Below, piece after piece: positions 1-13,200 of a DNA stretch of 64,000 nucleotides (position 1 is its first letter; every line of letters starts with the position of its first letter). The position numbers and the translations under genes were made by a program. The stretch covers positions 73,883,487 through 73,947,486 of the forward strand of contig CM075851.1 of assembly GCA_037975125.1 (NCBI GenBank), read 5' to 3'. The DNA is from Latrodectus hesperus. Lineage: Eukaryota > Arthropoda > Arachnida > Araneae > Theridiidae. The notes under the pieces were generated by a model. That model worked only from the letters and a program-made list of their open reading frames with translations, was not told the DNA's origin and made no database searches.

Positions 1-1472
1 ACAAAATACTGAAATAATTGGAAATCTACTTTCTATTTTTGTTATATAAACATAAGTAACATTGAAGGATTATTGAAATTTGTTATAATTAAAGTTCTGT
101 GCAGAATAAACTTCTTAAATTAGGAATTATGTTCTTATAACAGGAAAATGTGCACTATCACTTTCGACAAATCAACTTTTGGAACACTTTGCAATCATAT
201 CACTAATTTACACTTTGAAAACAAGCAATTAATGCATGTACACAAATCTAAATTTAAGACTTTATTTTTTAAAATGAGTATGAAAATATAATATTGAGTT
301 CAGAAAATTCAACTATTATTAAACACTGATTATTAAAACATTTAGTGACATAATTCCACAAAATTTGCAATGGTGATCAAACGATTACTCAATGCATTGC
401 ACACATATATGCATACATTTAAGTTTTTTTTTTTTTTTTTTTTTTTTAAAGTTTTAATTATAGAGTATTTTATAGTCAAATAATCAATGATATTTATAAA
501 CATAAGTAACACATTATAATTTTTGTACAAACTCCTGCAGACAAAATAATTTCCTTTGAATTTGATTGAATTTTTGATCGAAGAAGGTTGTGAATCCATC
601 AACAATCACTGGTACCTGCAGAAGTATTCAAGGATTGTGAAGGATCAAAATCCGGCCACATCAAATCTTCGAGATCAACAGTGAAGGTCATGGACCACAA
701 CAGCCTCAGATAAGTATTATCAATTTTATGTGGATGAATTGAGTTGGAGCAATTGCAGGATCAGCAGATCCCCATTTTTTGTATCCACTGCTCATTTCGA
801 AAGTAGCATTCATGAAAAATGTATCCACTGCTCAATTCGAAAAATTTTTTTATTTCTTTTCTTTAATTATTAATAAAACAAATTTTATTTTTAATAAATA
901 TATTTCCAACCTCGTTTTAAAAGTTATTAAAAATTCTAATTGATAAGTTTTATTAGCTTCTCAGAATTATTATTCTTGATTGGACTGAGTTTTCATCTCA
1001 GTTTATCACACTTTGGAATGAGGTGGATTAAACAAATTTTTTTCCAGTACATAATTATATTCTTAATTACACTGGGCATTTTTTATTTTATTTTATGTGA
1101 CATCTGCATTATCAGCAATATATATTTTCAACTATTTGCCGAAAAATTTTCCACAGATTATGCGATGTTTTTCTTTTACTCAGAGAAAAGTACTTGTGGA
1201 TAATATGCAGGAAAATATGGTAATGAATAACAATTTATATAGTATTTTTAAGAAGCATTTATTATTTAAACACAATTTATTTTTGTCTCCCATAAAGAAT
1301 TAAAAAAAATTAATACAATTTGAGAAAATATAATTGTTTCATTTCTAATATTAATTTTAATTTCATACATTTAAATAATCACAAATAGAAAAAAATGTAT
1401 TTTAAAAACTAAAATCCTATTCAATTCACAATTACTAAAGTAAATCAATTTAAAAACTAAATGATAGACTAC
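1..1472 (-). other. USP40 intron 18 (continues off the left edge)
   Basis: No further USP40 exon can be recognised. It contains a T-tract (424-447), a 21-bp direct repeat near 780-840 and a partial inverted-repeat-element copy ending at 1220. The open frames at 342-605 and 940-1303 have no coding support. Confidence 0.6.
780..1220. mobile_element. partial relative of the 7385-8192 element
   Basis: The right end GCAGGAAAATATGG followed by TA (1207-1222) matches the right end at 8179-8194. The internal stretch 830-935, reverse-complemented, is similar to 7735-7840 (TTTAATAACTTTCAAAACG-type core). No left terminal repeat is found. It also contains GTATCCACTGCTCA twice, 40 bp apart. Confidence 0.45.
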
Positions 1473-1674
1473 CTTGCATATCTAACCGACTAACTCTAAT
1501 TTCTTCCATGGGAAGAGGAACCATTGTACTGATAAGAGTTTTTAATTCACCAACAGTAGTTGTCTTTTGAAATCCTCTAGTTATGTCAGTAGCTTCACCA
1601 GTTGGTAAAGTTATATTTAAATGGAGCAGAACAGGTTCATGTGCATTTCCAATAGCAAAATGTTCACCTCCAAT
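1473..1674 (-). CDS. USP40: USP40 exon 18 (last exon seen)
   Basis: 202 nt, residues 635-701 plus one base. It begins IGGEHFAIGNAHEPVLLHLN and ends PLPMEEIRVSRLDMQ. It aligns with VGGVHIQTGIDCEPLLLNV in the vertebrate protein. The acceptor is TTTCTTAG and the donor CAAG|GTAGTC. No further USP40 exon is recognisable between 1 and 1472, so the next one lies beyond the left edge. Confidence 0.9.
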
Positions 1675-4600
1675 CTAAGAAATATAACCATCATTTAGGC
1701 AGATATTTAAAATAAAATTTACAAAAATTACATAAGCTTAACAAATGCATTCTTTTTAAAAAGTAATTTTATAAAATGAAGCCAGAAATGATGTAAATAT
1801 TTACAATAACAAATCTTTTTTCCTTTCTTTTAGTTTGGTTGTCAGTCTATTACAATTTTTTTAATATGAGCGCCGATTTGTTAGAAACCTACAGAAGAAT
1901 TTTTTTTTGGAAAAATTGTGGGGCATTTTAAAATTATAAACAAATGTAGAAGATAGTCACATCAAATAAATTTTTCATTTTAATACAAACATTTTCATTG
2001 TTCACTGAAATGAAAAAAAAAAAAAAAAAGATGTTTCTTTTAGTCTTATATTTAGAATTTAGGCATTTAAAAAAACTATGAATTAAAAGCTTTAAGTTTT
2101 TATTTTTATCATTAGTTTTTTAATAAAAATATTAATTAACAGCTTATAATTATGCAAAGTAAAATTGAGAAATTAAAATCTACTGTAAGTAAAGAACTTA
2201 TTTCTTCTTCAGTTTTAATTAAAAAAGCTTGATTCTTAAAACACTTTTTAAAGTATAGCCTAATAAGATAAGTTGATAAAAATTGAATTTTCATTGAGTG
2301 TCAAGATATTTTGTAATTTGCAGAAATATTAATGTAATAAAAATCAAATGATTTATAAACACTGTAAAGGAAGTAATACAGCCTGGAAACAAAGAGCTAA
2401 TCTTAGAAAATTTTACATTAGAAGAGACAAACTTAAAGACTTCAGTTTTTTACCCTTTGCGGGGAGGAGATATTTTCTCTCTTTTCTTGGAAATCTCCCA
2501 AAAAAGTATATTTTGAAAATGTTTTAAAATACTAATCAATAGCATTTTATGTTTTAAATTCTGTTTTATGGCAATTATCAGTACTACTTATTTAATAAAA
2601 TATTTCTTATTTAATTATCAGACAAATTGTAATATAGAATATTACCCATGTCAATTATTGAGCAGAAATTCAGACAGATAACTTTTTCAATTTATACAGA
2701 TTCATAAGCTTTTTAAAAAACAGTAAAATTTATATATATTATGTATATGTAACATTTAAAAAGAGTAAATATAACACACAATAAAAAAACACATTTTTGA
2801 CTGCATTGAAATTAATTTTTAAGTAAACACATAGGCTTTGTATGGAATCCTTCTATCACTTTCTATGTATGCAGGATAATGCAACCAAAAGTAGTTTGGT
2901 TCATTGGTTTGTTTATAACTCCACAGTCATTTTTAGAACTAATTAGATTAGGATCTACAGTTTAATGTGGATTCTGAACTATAACTACCTAACTAAGATG
3001 GTGGGATTCAAACCTACAAACTGCTGAAACAATGATCACAGTGCTTCCGATTTAGTTGGCAGTTTGACCACTAATACAACCAGAACCTATTAGTTAAAAT
3101 GGATTCTGAACTGCTACAAACATAAGGTGGAAACTGAACCCATAAAAAAAGTATATTAATCATTTACCAGCTGGATAGTCATGAAAAAGGGATCAAATAA
3201 AGTAATTATCTTAATAATTTAATAGTCATCAATTTGTTTTCCACAAAATATATGGTTTCTAAATCAACAAGCAATACTTTATAATTGAATCTTGATTAAC
3301 TGAGTCACTATTTCAAATTTTTAAATAATTAAAAAAAATTGAGTGTATTTGAAACAATTGTATTTAACTAACAAATATTTAACATCCAGAAATATTTACT
3401 GTGTCTTTGGACATAGAATTATTCAGGTTCTACTATACATCTACTTACTCACGCAGCTGTATAATTTTATAAAATAGAGCATTAATTACTGTTTAAAATA
3501 AACTGTAGTATTCTGTTAAAAAGTAAAATTAAAACCCTGTATTTGCTTAGTTTAAAATTGAAAAATGCAATAAAAAATTGATTATCAGTTCAAACTAGAC
3601 ACATTTTAACTAAACACAAAGTGAAAATCTAAAAAAGAATATTTACCTGAAAACCATCCCATACAAATATTTTGGTTCCTTCAAGTATTCCTAAGTCTTT
3701 CAACATTTCATTATTTTCAGCTGTAACAGATTATACAACCATATATTCAATGAAAAAAGACCACAAGTACACATAATGGAAAGATAAAAGTTAAAAAGCA
3801 CACAAACACACATTAATTCTAAATCATAACTATTTTAAATATTTGCAAACTACAAATTAGTATTTATAGGAAACCTTGGAATTTAACGCTCCTAATTAAT
3901 CTTACACACCAATTTAAGAACATAGAGAATTTCACCAGTTTTTCTTAATCAATAACTTAATAACATAATATAAATTTTACACTAAACTACAAAAAAATAG
4001 ATCTTTACAAAACATTCATTTAATGTTTTAAAGTTAAAAATTCAAATATTTTTTAATTCTATCATTACAGACAGTTACAAAACAATAGATTTATTCATAA
4101 TGTGATAGTTTAGACAAATACCAATGGCAGTTATAATAAAAGAAAGTCACTTTATATAGTTTTGATTGATTTAGTGTATTTTTTCTTTCTTTTCTTTACC
4201 ATACTTTATTTTTATTTCTTTTATAAAGAGTCAAATCATAAAAAATTTAAAAATAATAAAAATTGGAAAGAAGATATTAAAGAATGAAATGTAAGGAATG
4301 ACTTGGTGTTCAAGCACATGCATATGTTTAAACATGTGCATAAATTGAATCATAGAAATTTTTAATAATCCCAATGTAATTGATATATGATATTTAATCT
4401 ACAATTTGCTTGGGTAAGATAAATAAATTAATGAATCATATTGATCAAGTGGAAAGAAATGAAAACTTGCTCATACATAAACTGTTCATTTAAAAAAAAT
4501 TGAAACAATTTCTGATCTTAAGAACATAATATAAATGAAGACCGATTAAAATAAACTAATAAATGTTATTGCATTTAATAAAAGTATATTGAAAAAACAC

Positions 4601-7600
4601 TAGAATGAATTTTCAGAATATATTGAATAGTACAGAAAGCATTTTATAGAAAGTTTCAGATCATCATGTGTCACAACATCAACATTTTTCACATTATGAT
4701 TCTGTTAATTAAAGCATTCACATAGCAACTCCCCTCTTTAGTTACCTGGTTGTATTGCTTTCATTTAATTAAAAGTGATTTTTTTTAAAGGTTTATTAAA
4801 TTTCAAGGTCTAGTTTAGTAGTATTGAATTTGTCAATTTAGTTGTGCTTAATGTGATATTTGATCCATAAAAAGAATGATCATTGATATTCACCACAAAA
4901 ATAGTAAGTTTATTGAACACAATTTTTGAAGTTCTAGCTATCTTTGTTCTTCATTTACCATTTAAAATCATTTGGAAAAATAAATTTAATAAATTAGTCA
5001 ATTTATTATGTTTTAAAACTTTCTACATAATTATGATAAGAAACATAATTTTATAATGACAGTATATTTTCTTTAACTTTTTATATGTTGTCATTAAATA
5101 TGCTTCCTAATAATATGATAGCATTTAAACATAGATGAGCTCCAAAAAAGGTTCTGAACAATCTCAGTTTAACAAAAAAGACTATGAATTCATTTTCATA
5201 ATTATTTTTAAACAAGAAACAGACTTTTGCAGAAAAATTAATGTTATCAGTTATCTTTATTATAACATTTTTTTAAGGAATACAAAAAAGTTTGATTTGA
5301 TAGTGTGATAAACTATTAATATTGAAGTTGTTTTTCAGGTAAAATTGCATACTTAATCAAGTTTTTGATTATGTTTAGATAAGTTTTTATAATACAGAAG
5401 TACACTTAACATATTACACTAAATAATTTATAAAAGTAAAGCAAAGTTTAACAAATACTCTATAACTAATATAAAAATATTATAATTTATTCTGACTCCT
5501 GTATTTTTGGCTTTTAACAATATTTAAGCTTTGTCAAATGTGAAGTACAATAACAAACAATTATTTGAGGAACAGAATGACATCGTTCTAAGTCAAATTC
5601 CCGGATGATCCACAAAATTATAAAAGGGGAAAAAATCAAAACAGCCATTTAAATAATTTATACACACAAAAAGTAACACAAACATACATTTTACATGAGG
5701 AATAATACAATTCACTCCTTATAAATTTGTTTAGAATGTAAGATAATTTTTTTTCTCCCCACATTGAAACACATTTTTTTAAATAGGAATTTAGACATTG
5801 TAAGTAACTTGAGAATCAGATAATCAGGTGTAGATTGTACTTAATTATTTTCTGAAGGTTAACATAAGGCTGAATCAAGTTCAGTTTTGAAACAGAAAAT
5901 CATTTTTAGTTATTACACAAAAGAGAAACTACATTCCCATTTCCAACATAAAATTTCTGTTCCAATCATTTTCAATAAAACATTAAAATTTATACATAGT
6001 TTATACTTTTTATTATTTTAAAAGTATGTCCAAGTTATAAAAACTAACAATCATTAACTTGAGATGAGAAAATCTAAAAACATATTTGCCAACTTTTCCG
6101 ACTGATATTGTGAATATTTAATTCCTCTTTTACCTTCAAATTATTGATGGAATATTATAAATTTTTGATGAATCTCAGCATACATGATATACAACTTTCA
6201 CAATAAAATATTTAGAAATTTTCTACTAAATATTTTCTAATATTAAATAGAAAAATGTTTGTTAGAAGACTTTTAGATGGTTAAGAAATGTTGAAAAATA
6301 TTTTACACAAACATACATTTTTTTGTAATAAATAAAATAAGATTTTATTTCAATATACTTTCGTAAAATCAAATAATTTTTATAAATTCAAATTGTTGAG
6401 TTTTAAAAATAAAAATGTTAAACCATTATTAATCATTTTTTAAAAAGCTTTTTTATAAATAAAAACATGAATAATCCTTTTTTCTTAAATATTAGACATT
6501 AAATTTAAATGAGCACAATGGATGTTTGAAATATTCACAATTAGTAAATATAAAATTATAATTCACGTAATACAAATTAAAATGAATTTTAACATTTTGA
6601 ACATCTTTAAAGGCATATAAATTGTACTTACTAACTGCATAGCAAAACTTCTATAATACAAAAGCAATAAAATAGATTTTTCTAAGTGCTATTTAACACA
6701 GTAGATACTCATTTTTAGAACTTATGGAAACTAATATAAATCTGTTAGTAAAAAAGAAAGTTCATAAAATTGAAAAATAATGTATTAGATTATTTATAAG
6801 ACTTGATATTTTTTACCATATTTTTCTTTATAAATAAAAAACTATTAGAAAGAATAATTTAGAATGCATTATAAGAAACACGTGTTTTTTATTTTACCAA
6901 TTGTTCTTTGCCAAATACCCATTTAATTATGTATATGCAACTTTTTTCTATTATATTTCTAAAAAATAGAAACAAATAATTGTAAAAATTACTTTTGATC
7001 TAGATAAGAATTATATTTAATGAATACTTCAATGAATTTACAGCTATAACCAAAAATTTAAATAATCAATATCAGTATTTAAAAATACAAAATTTTTTTT
7101 ATTACTGAATTATGTATCATATAAAATAATGCATAATTTTAGAGTTTTTAAACATCTTCATTAGATTCCTATTCATTAATTTATTAAATATTCCAAAATG
7201 TAAAAAATTACAAATCTTGAATGCTGCACACTTCTAAAAATATTTTTAGTGGAAACAAGCCTATTCCCATTGAGAACAACCATTGACAATATGAGTAATC
7301 TACTTGTTAATAGTTCTAATCATTTCTCATTCACTTTTTCAAACAAAATATTTCCAGTTGAGAGACTTAAAAATCTGACAAGTACAGTATTTTCCTGTAT
7401 ATAATCTGCAGTGGGGTATTATCTGCAAGCCACTTTATTTAAGCAAGCAAGCAAGCAAAAAAAAAAAAAAAAAAAAAAAAAAAGAAAACATTGCATTATT
7501 TATAAACATTATAATCTGCAGCAATTTTTAAAACTAATAGTTGAAAATTTATGCTGATAATTTGGTGTCAAATAAAATAAAAAGTACATTCATTATGATT

Positions 7601-10169
7601 AAAAATATTATAAATTCTACAGAAAAAAAACATTTATAAAGATCTGTTTGAATCCACCTTAACGCAAAATGCGATTAACTGAGATGAAAGCTCGATATCG
7701 ATCTATGTCCAAGAAGATTCTAGTAAATCTTAATCGGTTTTTAGATTTTAATAACTTTCAAAACGTGGTTTAGAAATATTTTTAAAATAAAATATATTTG
7801 TTTCATTAATAGTTAAATGAAAGAAATGGATTACTGCACATGGAATACATTTTTATCTTTTGTACGGCGCAGATTTTGTTCACCTTACATGACACATGTG
7901 ACGACATTTTTTCATTTGCCTTACCTATAGCTCTCAATTTAAAATTAACTCCGTGAATTAATAATTTGCACTTCGCTTTGACAATATATTAATTATAATG
8001 TTTTCAGAATATTGGTGCCACTTGTTATTTATTTTATGAAACATAAAAGGTGTTTATTTTCAAAACTTTATTGTAAATTTTTCTGATGAAAAATATTTTT
8101 TTGTCAGATTATGCTCGGCGGCGCAGAATACGCACAACAAATTCGGAACTTTTTTAACACATAATCTGCGGATTATGTGCAGGAAAATATGGTAATATTG
8201 TATTTCATCAACATTATTATCTCAAAATTTTACCTGGCAGTCCAATAGTTTTGTCTGCAAATTACTTCTTAAACTTTCATGAAAGAGAAGAGCATAATTA
8301 CTAGCTTTTTCCACTTTTTCTTTCAATAAGTTGGATAAATAACTTGCAATTTCAAAAACTATTAAATAAGCACAGTTTTTTTCATCCCTTGAAAATACTG
8401 CTTGAAAGCGAGAATTAATATTGCTACAAGAACTGTAGCTGAATCCACTTAAAGACCCATAGAATTTCAGACTTTAAAATTTTTTTGAAGAAACAAACGA
8501 ATATAAATTTTCAGAACATGCTTTGGGTTCACAATTTATTCAGGAATCATACCTGTGTAAATATCTTCTAAATTATTTTTTGCAGATACAGCCTGCTCTA
8601 ATATTTCTTCCTTTGATATAGTATTTGACAGCTGATTCGCCCATATTTTAACTATAGAAGTCTTTTTTTTTAAACTAGACTGACAATGGGCATACAAAAA
8701 CTAATCAAATTGATGGCATTTCCTGAATCCACTAGTCATTGTGAAAAGACTTTTTCCATCAGGTATATTAAATAATTTACTTTAGCCTTTATTTCATTTA
8801 CAAATAAACTTCATTCCAATTAACTAAAATTATACACAATTTTCACTGAGGAAGATATGGACAATCTTAACTAAAAAATTTATATTTAGATATTAATATA
8901 AAGTGAATTTTATAAAATATAAAGAAAACAGAAACAAAGAAAAAGAATAAATTAAAATTACTCATCTAATTGCAACAAATGACAATCTTAATGGTGATTA
9001 CATCACTTCACTTTACACACATAATAATAAATACTATATCCAGTCCTGATTGAATTGGATTATAATGAAGCTATCGTGGCTAAATTGGATTTTTATTGTA
9101 GCCAACAGTTAAGCACACAACAACAATCATATATTGATTGTGCCGTTATCTAGTGATAACATTAAGAGCGAATACTCAATTTTTTATTTGAGCAATTTCA
9201 TGATAACTTTGAAATATTAAAACAAAAAACTCAAAAGTTATAATATTTTAACAAAAAATAAATGCATCAAGATTTAAGTAAAGATTCCAGGAGCTTCAAG
9301 TAGTTGACGAAACCTGTTGTTACCTACAATTTGTTCCTTTATTTCATAACGAGACAATTATATTAGGAAAGAATTATTTTAAAAAAGGAAAGTAGAAAGT
9401 AAAAATACTTTCATTCAATACATTAATACAATAACTAGTATTAATGACACTCAAACAAGTTTAAAATGTGATAATATGAACAATAAAAACACAGTATGAA
9501 ATTTCACATATAACTTGGTATTACTTTAATTAAAATTATTTTCTTTCAGTTTAACTTTTTTGGTTTTACTTGTTAATTCTGTTTCACAAAATGAGATTTA
9601 AGAGGAAAATTTAAAGTAAATAGGTAAAATATTAAAAGGATGTTTTCATGTTTTCATAGCTTCACAAAGGATGTTTTCATAACTTCATTTCAGAGAAAAT
9701 TAAAAAAAAATTAATCACAATCAATAATTTTGAAAAATAACTGCTTCCCCTATAATTACTAATCAAACAAAACACAAGATACATACATTCAGGTAATTCT
9801 TCATAAAGATGCAATCCAGCTGGAATTTCTCGAGCAGTGTGCATAACAAAGTCTTGATTAGGATACAAACTAGAGCATAACTAAAACATAAATAGTTTAT
9901 AAAGAATAATTATTTAAAGTAAATTACAACTCAAAGATGAATAATGAAAAGTAGCAAATCAAAACTACTTTTCTTAATGCTTACATAGCATTTATGAAAG
10001 GAAAAATATGGCAACTGTATTTCAATCATGTATTTATTATACTTGATAATAAGAATTATTTTAATACATTCAATAATTATAATTATAACGCTTAAAAATT
10101 AAGAAAAATTAAGAAAAAAAGAAAGAAATGATTGTAAAGTTAAAATTTTAGAGGCAAACTTAATCTTAT

Positions 10170-10258
<89 letters not shown>

Positions 10259-13200
10259 AATTTTAGGAAATGAATTTTTAAAATCACTTAACAATGTAAG
10301 CAAAGATAGTAAAATATATATATATTAGAAAACCACATTAGACATTCTTGTTATGGAACTGGGAAAACAATTAATAAAAATAAACTAACAAAGTATCTAA
10401 TATTGAATTATGAAACTATAATTGATAGAATATTGAATTCTATAAAACAATGAATGGTTTAACATAATATTTAATTAACAAATATGAAGAAAAGCAATAC
10501 GTAATAATATTTTACCAATTTTAAATCTATATACATGCATTCATAAATGTAATTAAATAAATTATATTTCTTTAACCAACTCAGCGTCCACGACGTATCT
10601 GATATGTCGCAATAAACTGATCAATTAGCAGCCAGCGACGGCAGAGGTTCGTCACAATTCTCCAGCCTAAAAGCGGCCAGTGACGTACATATGCATCGCA
10701 GGTTTACCCCACAAAAGTGGCTATGACATATAATTTCGCACAGTAGAAACCACTTCCTTTTTCTTTCCCCCTAATGGGTGGATTGATGGATGGTTCTTAA
10801 TGAATCGAACCCCACTCCTCTAAGCTTTTTCTTTTGAAAACTAAAACTGGGACTGATTTTCATGCCAAATATCTAAATCATTGATTATTATCGCCAAGAT
10901 TTAACTCTAAAATTTAATATTTACAATTTTTAAAATGAAATGCAATTTTGTATAATAAATGTCTTTTTTAATTTTATTCTTAAATATAATTAAGTTAGGT
11001 GATTTGATTAGGGCAAAGATTTTATATTTCTATATATTTTTAATTTGTTTCTGTTAACACTTGCCTCCTTTCTTAAGTCTATTTTTATCCATTTTCCTCC
11101 TTTTTTTAATTACTTATATATATTTTAGTTAATTTAATTCAGTTTTTTTGTTTTAATGACATTTTATAAACTAGTTATGATTGAGATAAGCGAATAAATT
11201 TCGTAAATGTTAATTATATATTTAATTCACAATGAAAGTGCTTTAGCGTTTATTAGTAAAATTGATGGATTTTGCATAATTAATAATATTGTCTTAAGTT
11301 ATAATCACTCAAATTCATTTAATTTATAGTTTTATTTTTGACATTGGGAAAAAACTTACAGAATAAGTTTACTGCATGTTACATTTAGTTCATTATTACT
11401 TTAATTTCTTTGAATATTCATTTGAAATATTATTCATAAAATAGAAGTATCATTTTAAAGCATAATGTAACATGATAGTCATCTGAGTTTAAGCCAAGAA
11501 TATTATACTTATTTTCTTTGACTATCATTTCTTTTGAAAGAAACATAATAGTGAAATTAAAGTATACCAAAAATATATTAATAGTTACACTAAAGTCATT
11601 ATTTTAACATATCAATATTAATTAGTAATATTTTTCTTACATATCATATGATTAAAAATTTTCACTAATAAAAAATAAACAAATGGAATTACGATGTTTC
11701 TGATTTTATCTCTATTCTGACTTGGAAGACATTTTAATTTTTATTTAATTTTTTGTATAAATTTCATATAGTTTTTTTTTATTTGACATCAGGATAATGT
11801 TTTGGGAAATGAATATTCTATAATAAAAATTTATAATATCTTCAAAGCAAATTAAATTTATGATTCAATAATTTTTTAATCAGTAAATTGTTCTACAGAA
11901 AATTCAGCAAATTTTATTCAATATTTAAATATTGAAAAACATTTTTATGTCTAAAATAGTTTTATACTCTTCAGAAGGTATTCTTTTCAATTAGTGTAAT
12001 AGTGATTAGTTGAAATCACAATCTTACTTCAGATAAAGAATTAAATTTTATATTTACAGAAAGTAAGTATTTTTTTATAAAACATATTTAAGTAATTATT
12101 TTATAATAAAATTATTTTTAAACAAACAAATTACTAATATGTTTGTTCAACAAATAATTATCGTTAAAGCGATCGATATTAGATACAAAAAGAGATTTTT
12201 AAATTTAATAATCTTAACTGCAGAAATTCTTGTTGCAAAATGGTTTTCAAATCTTCCTAACTAGTCTTGTTTGAACAAAAAATTTATCTGTCACATTTAT
12301 CTTTTAAAACTAAAATCGTGTATTTGATATAGGATTGACTGTGTCAATAAAATCTAAAAATTAATGATCAGCGTATTATATATTTCAGAAAAATTATTTT
12401 CTTAAGAATTAAAGTTATAAAAACAAAGAATATTTACTCAGGCAGAAACATCTGAATGAATAGTAAGTTAAAAATAGTACCAGAAATCATGAAATATTTA
12501 AGCTTAGTTTTCTTTTCTCAATCCGCATTCATTATAACAAGATTCAGATAGCATAAAAATGTTAAATTTGATAAAAAAAAAAAATAGGTAAATTAATTGT
12601 AGAAATTAAAAAAAATAAAATTCAGTTCTAAATGAAATATAAGCTTCAAAAAACTTAATTAGTTGTTCAAATTCTGCAATAATTATTTACCATTTTTTTA
12701 AAAATACATATGAATATAAACTCACAAAATAGTTCTTATATAATATAAAATAAGATATTAGAGTATTTAAATTATAAGCAATTTTTTTCTGCAAGAATAC
12801 AATATTATTTGTATTTGTAAAAATAAACTACATTAAAAAATAGCAACAAATTTTGGGGATATATTAATTATGTGAAGACCAACAAACTTAATATTGAATA
12901 ATATCAATAAAGTTCATAAAACCGATTAGTTTAGAATTGCAGGTATACTTTAAATTTCTAACAAAAAAAGTAAGAATCTTTACATACAAAAACAACTTTT
13001 CTGACATATTTTTGATAATTTAAAACACATTAACCTTTTTTTTAAACTATTATTCGATATATTGAAGAATAGAAAAATAGATGCTTACAACAATAATACA
13101 AATTCTTAAATTTTCAAGTCTTTAAAAATATATCTTATTAATTTAAAAAATCACTACTTTTCCCATTTCCATAATTTTTTCGACTTTAATTCTTGATATA

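Larger units (their letters stand above)
6893..9316 (-). mobile_element. hAT-like element copy A, interrupted
   Basis: The left part (6893-7350) and right part (8690-9316) match the two halves of copy B, for example TAAGAATTATATTTAATGA and CAATGAATTTACAGCT on the left and AACATTAAGAGC on the right. The right end is degenerate (CAGGTTTCGTC read inward from 9316) and the left terminus is lost. Between the halves are a transposase piece (8232-8690) and the TA-flanked element at 7385-8192. Confidence 0.7.
3721..9786 (-). other. USP40 intron 16
   Basis: From 3721 to about 6890 it is AT-rich with nothing I can name. From about 6893 to 9316 is hAT copy A with a nested inverted-repeat element. The last 470 bp are blank. 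Confidence 0.7.

Noticed and set aside
342..605. 87-codon open frame on the minus strand
   Set aside because: Runs through a poly-A/T tract, biased composition, no family motif; it lies in an intron.
940..1303. Two overlapping open frames on the plus strand
   Set aside because: AT-driven hydrophobic peptide within a transposon-like remnant, no motif.
3001..3070. Functional tRNA gene
   Set aside because: B box and a plausible A box, but no closing acceptor stem; fits a degenerate SINE better.
10172..10256. CRISPR array or structured tandem array
   Set aside because: Simple dinucleotide repeat in a eukaryotic intron; nothing in the window resembles repeat-spacer organisation.
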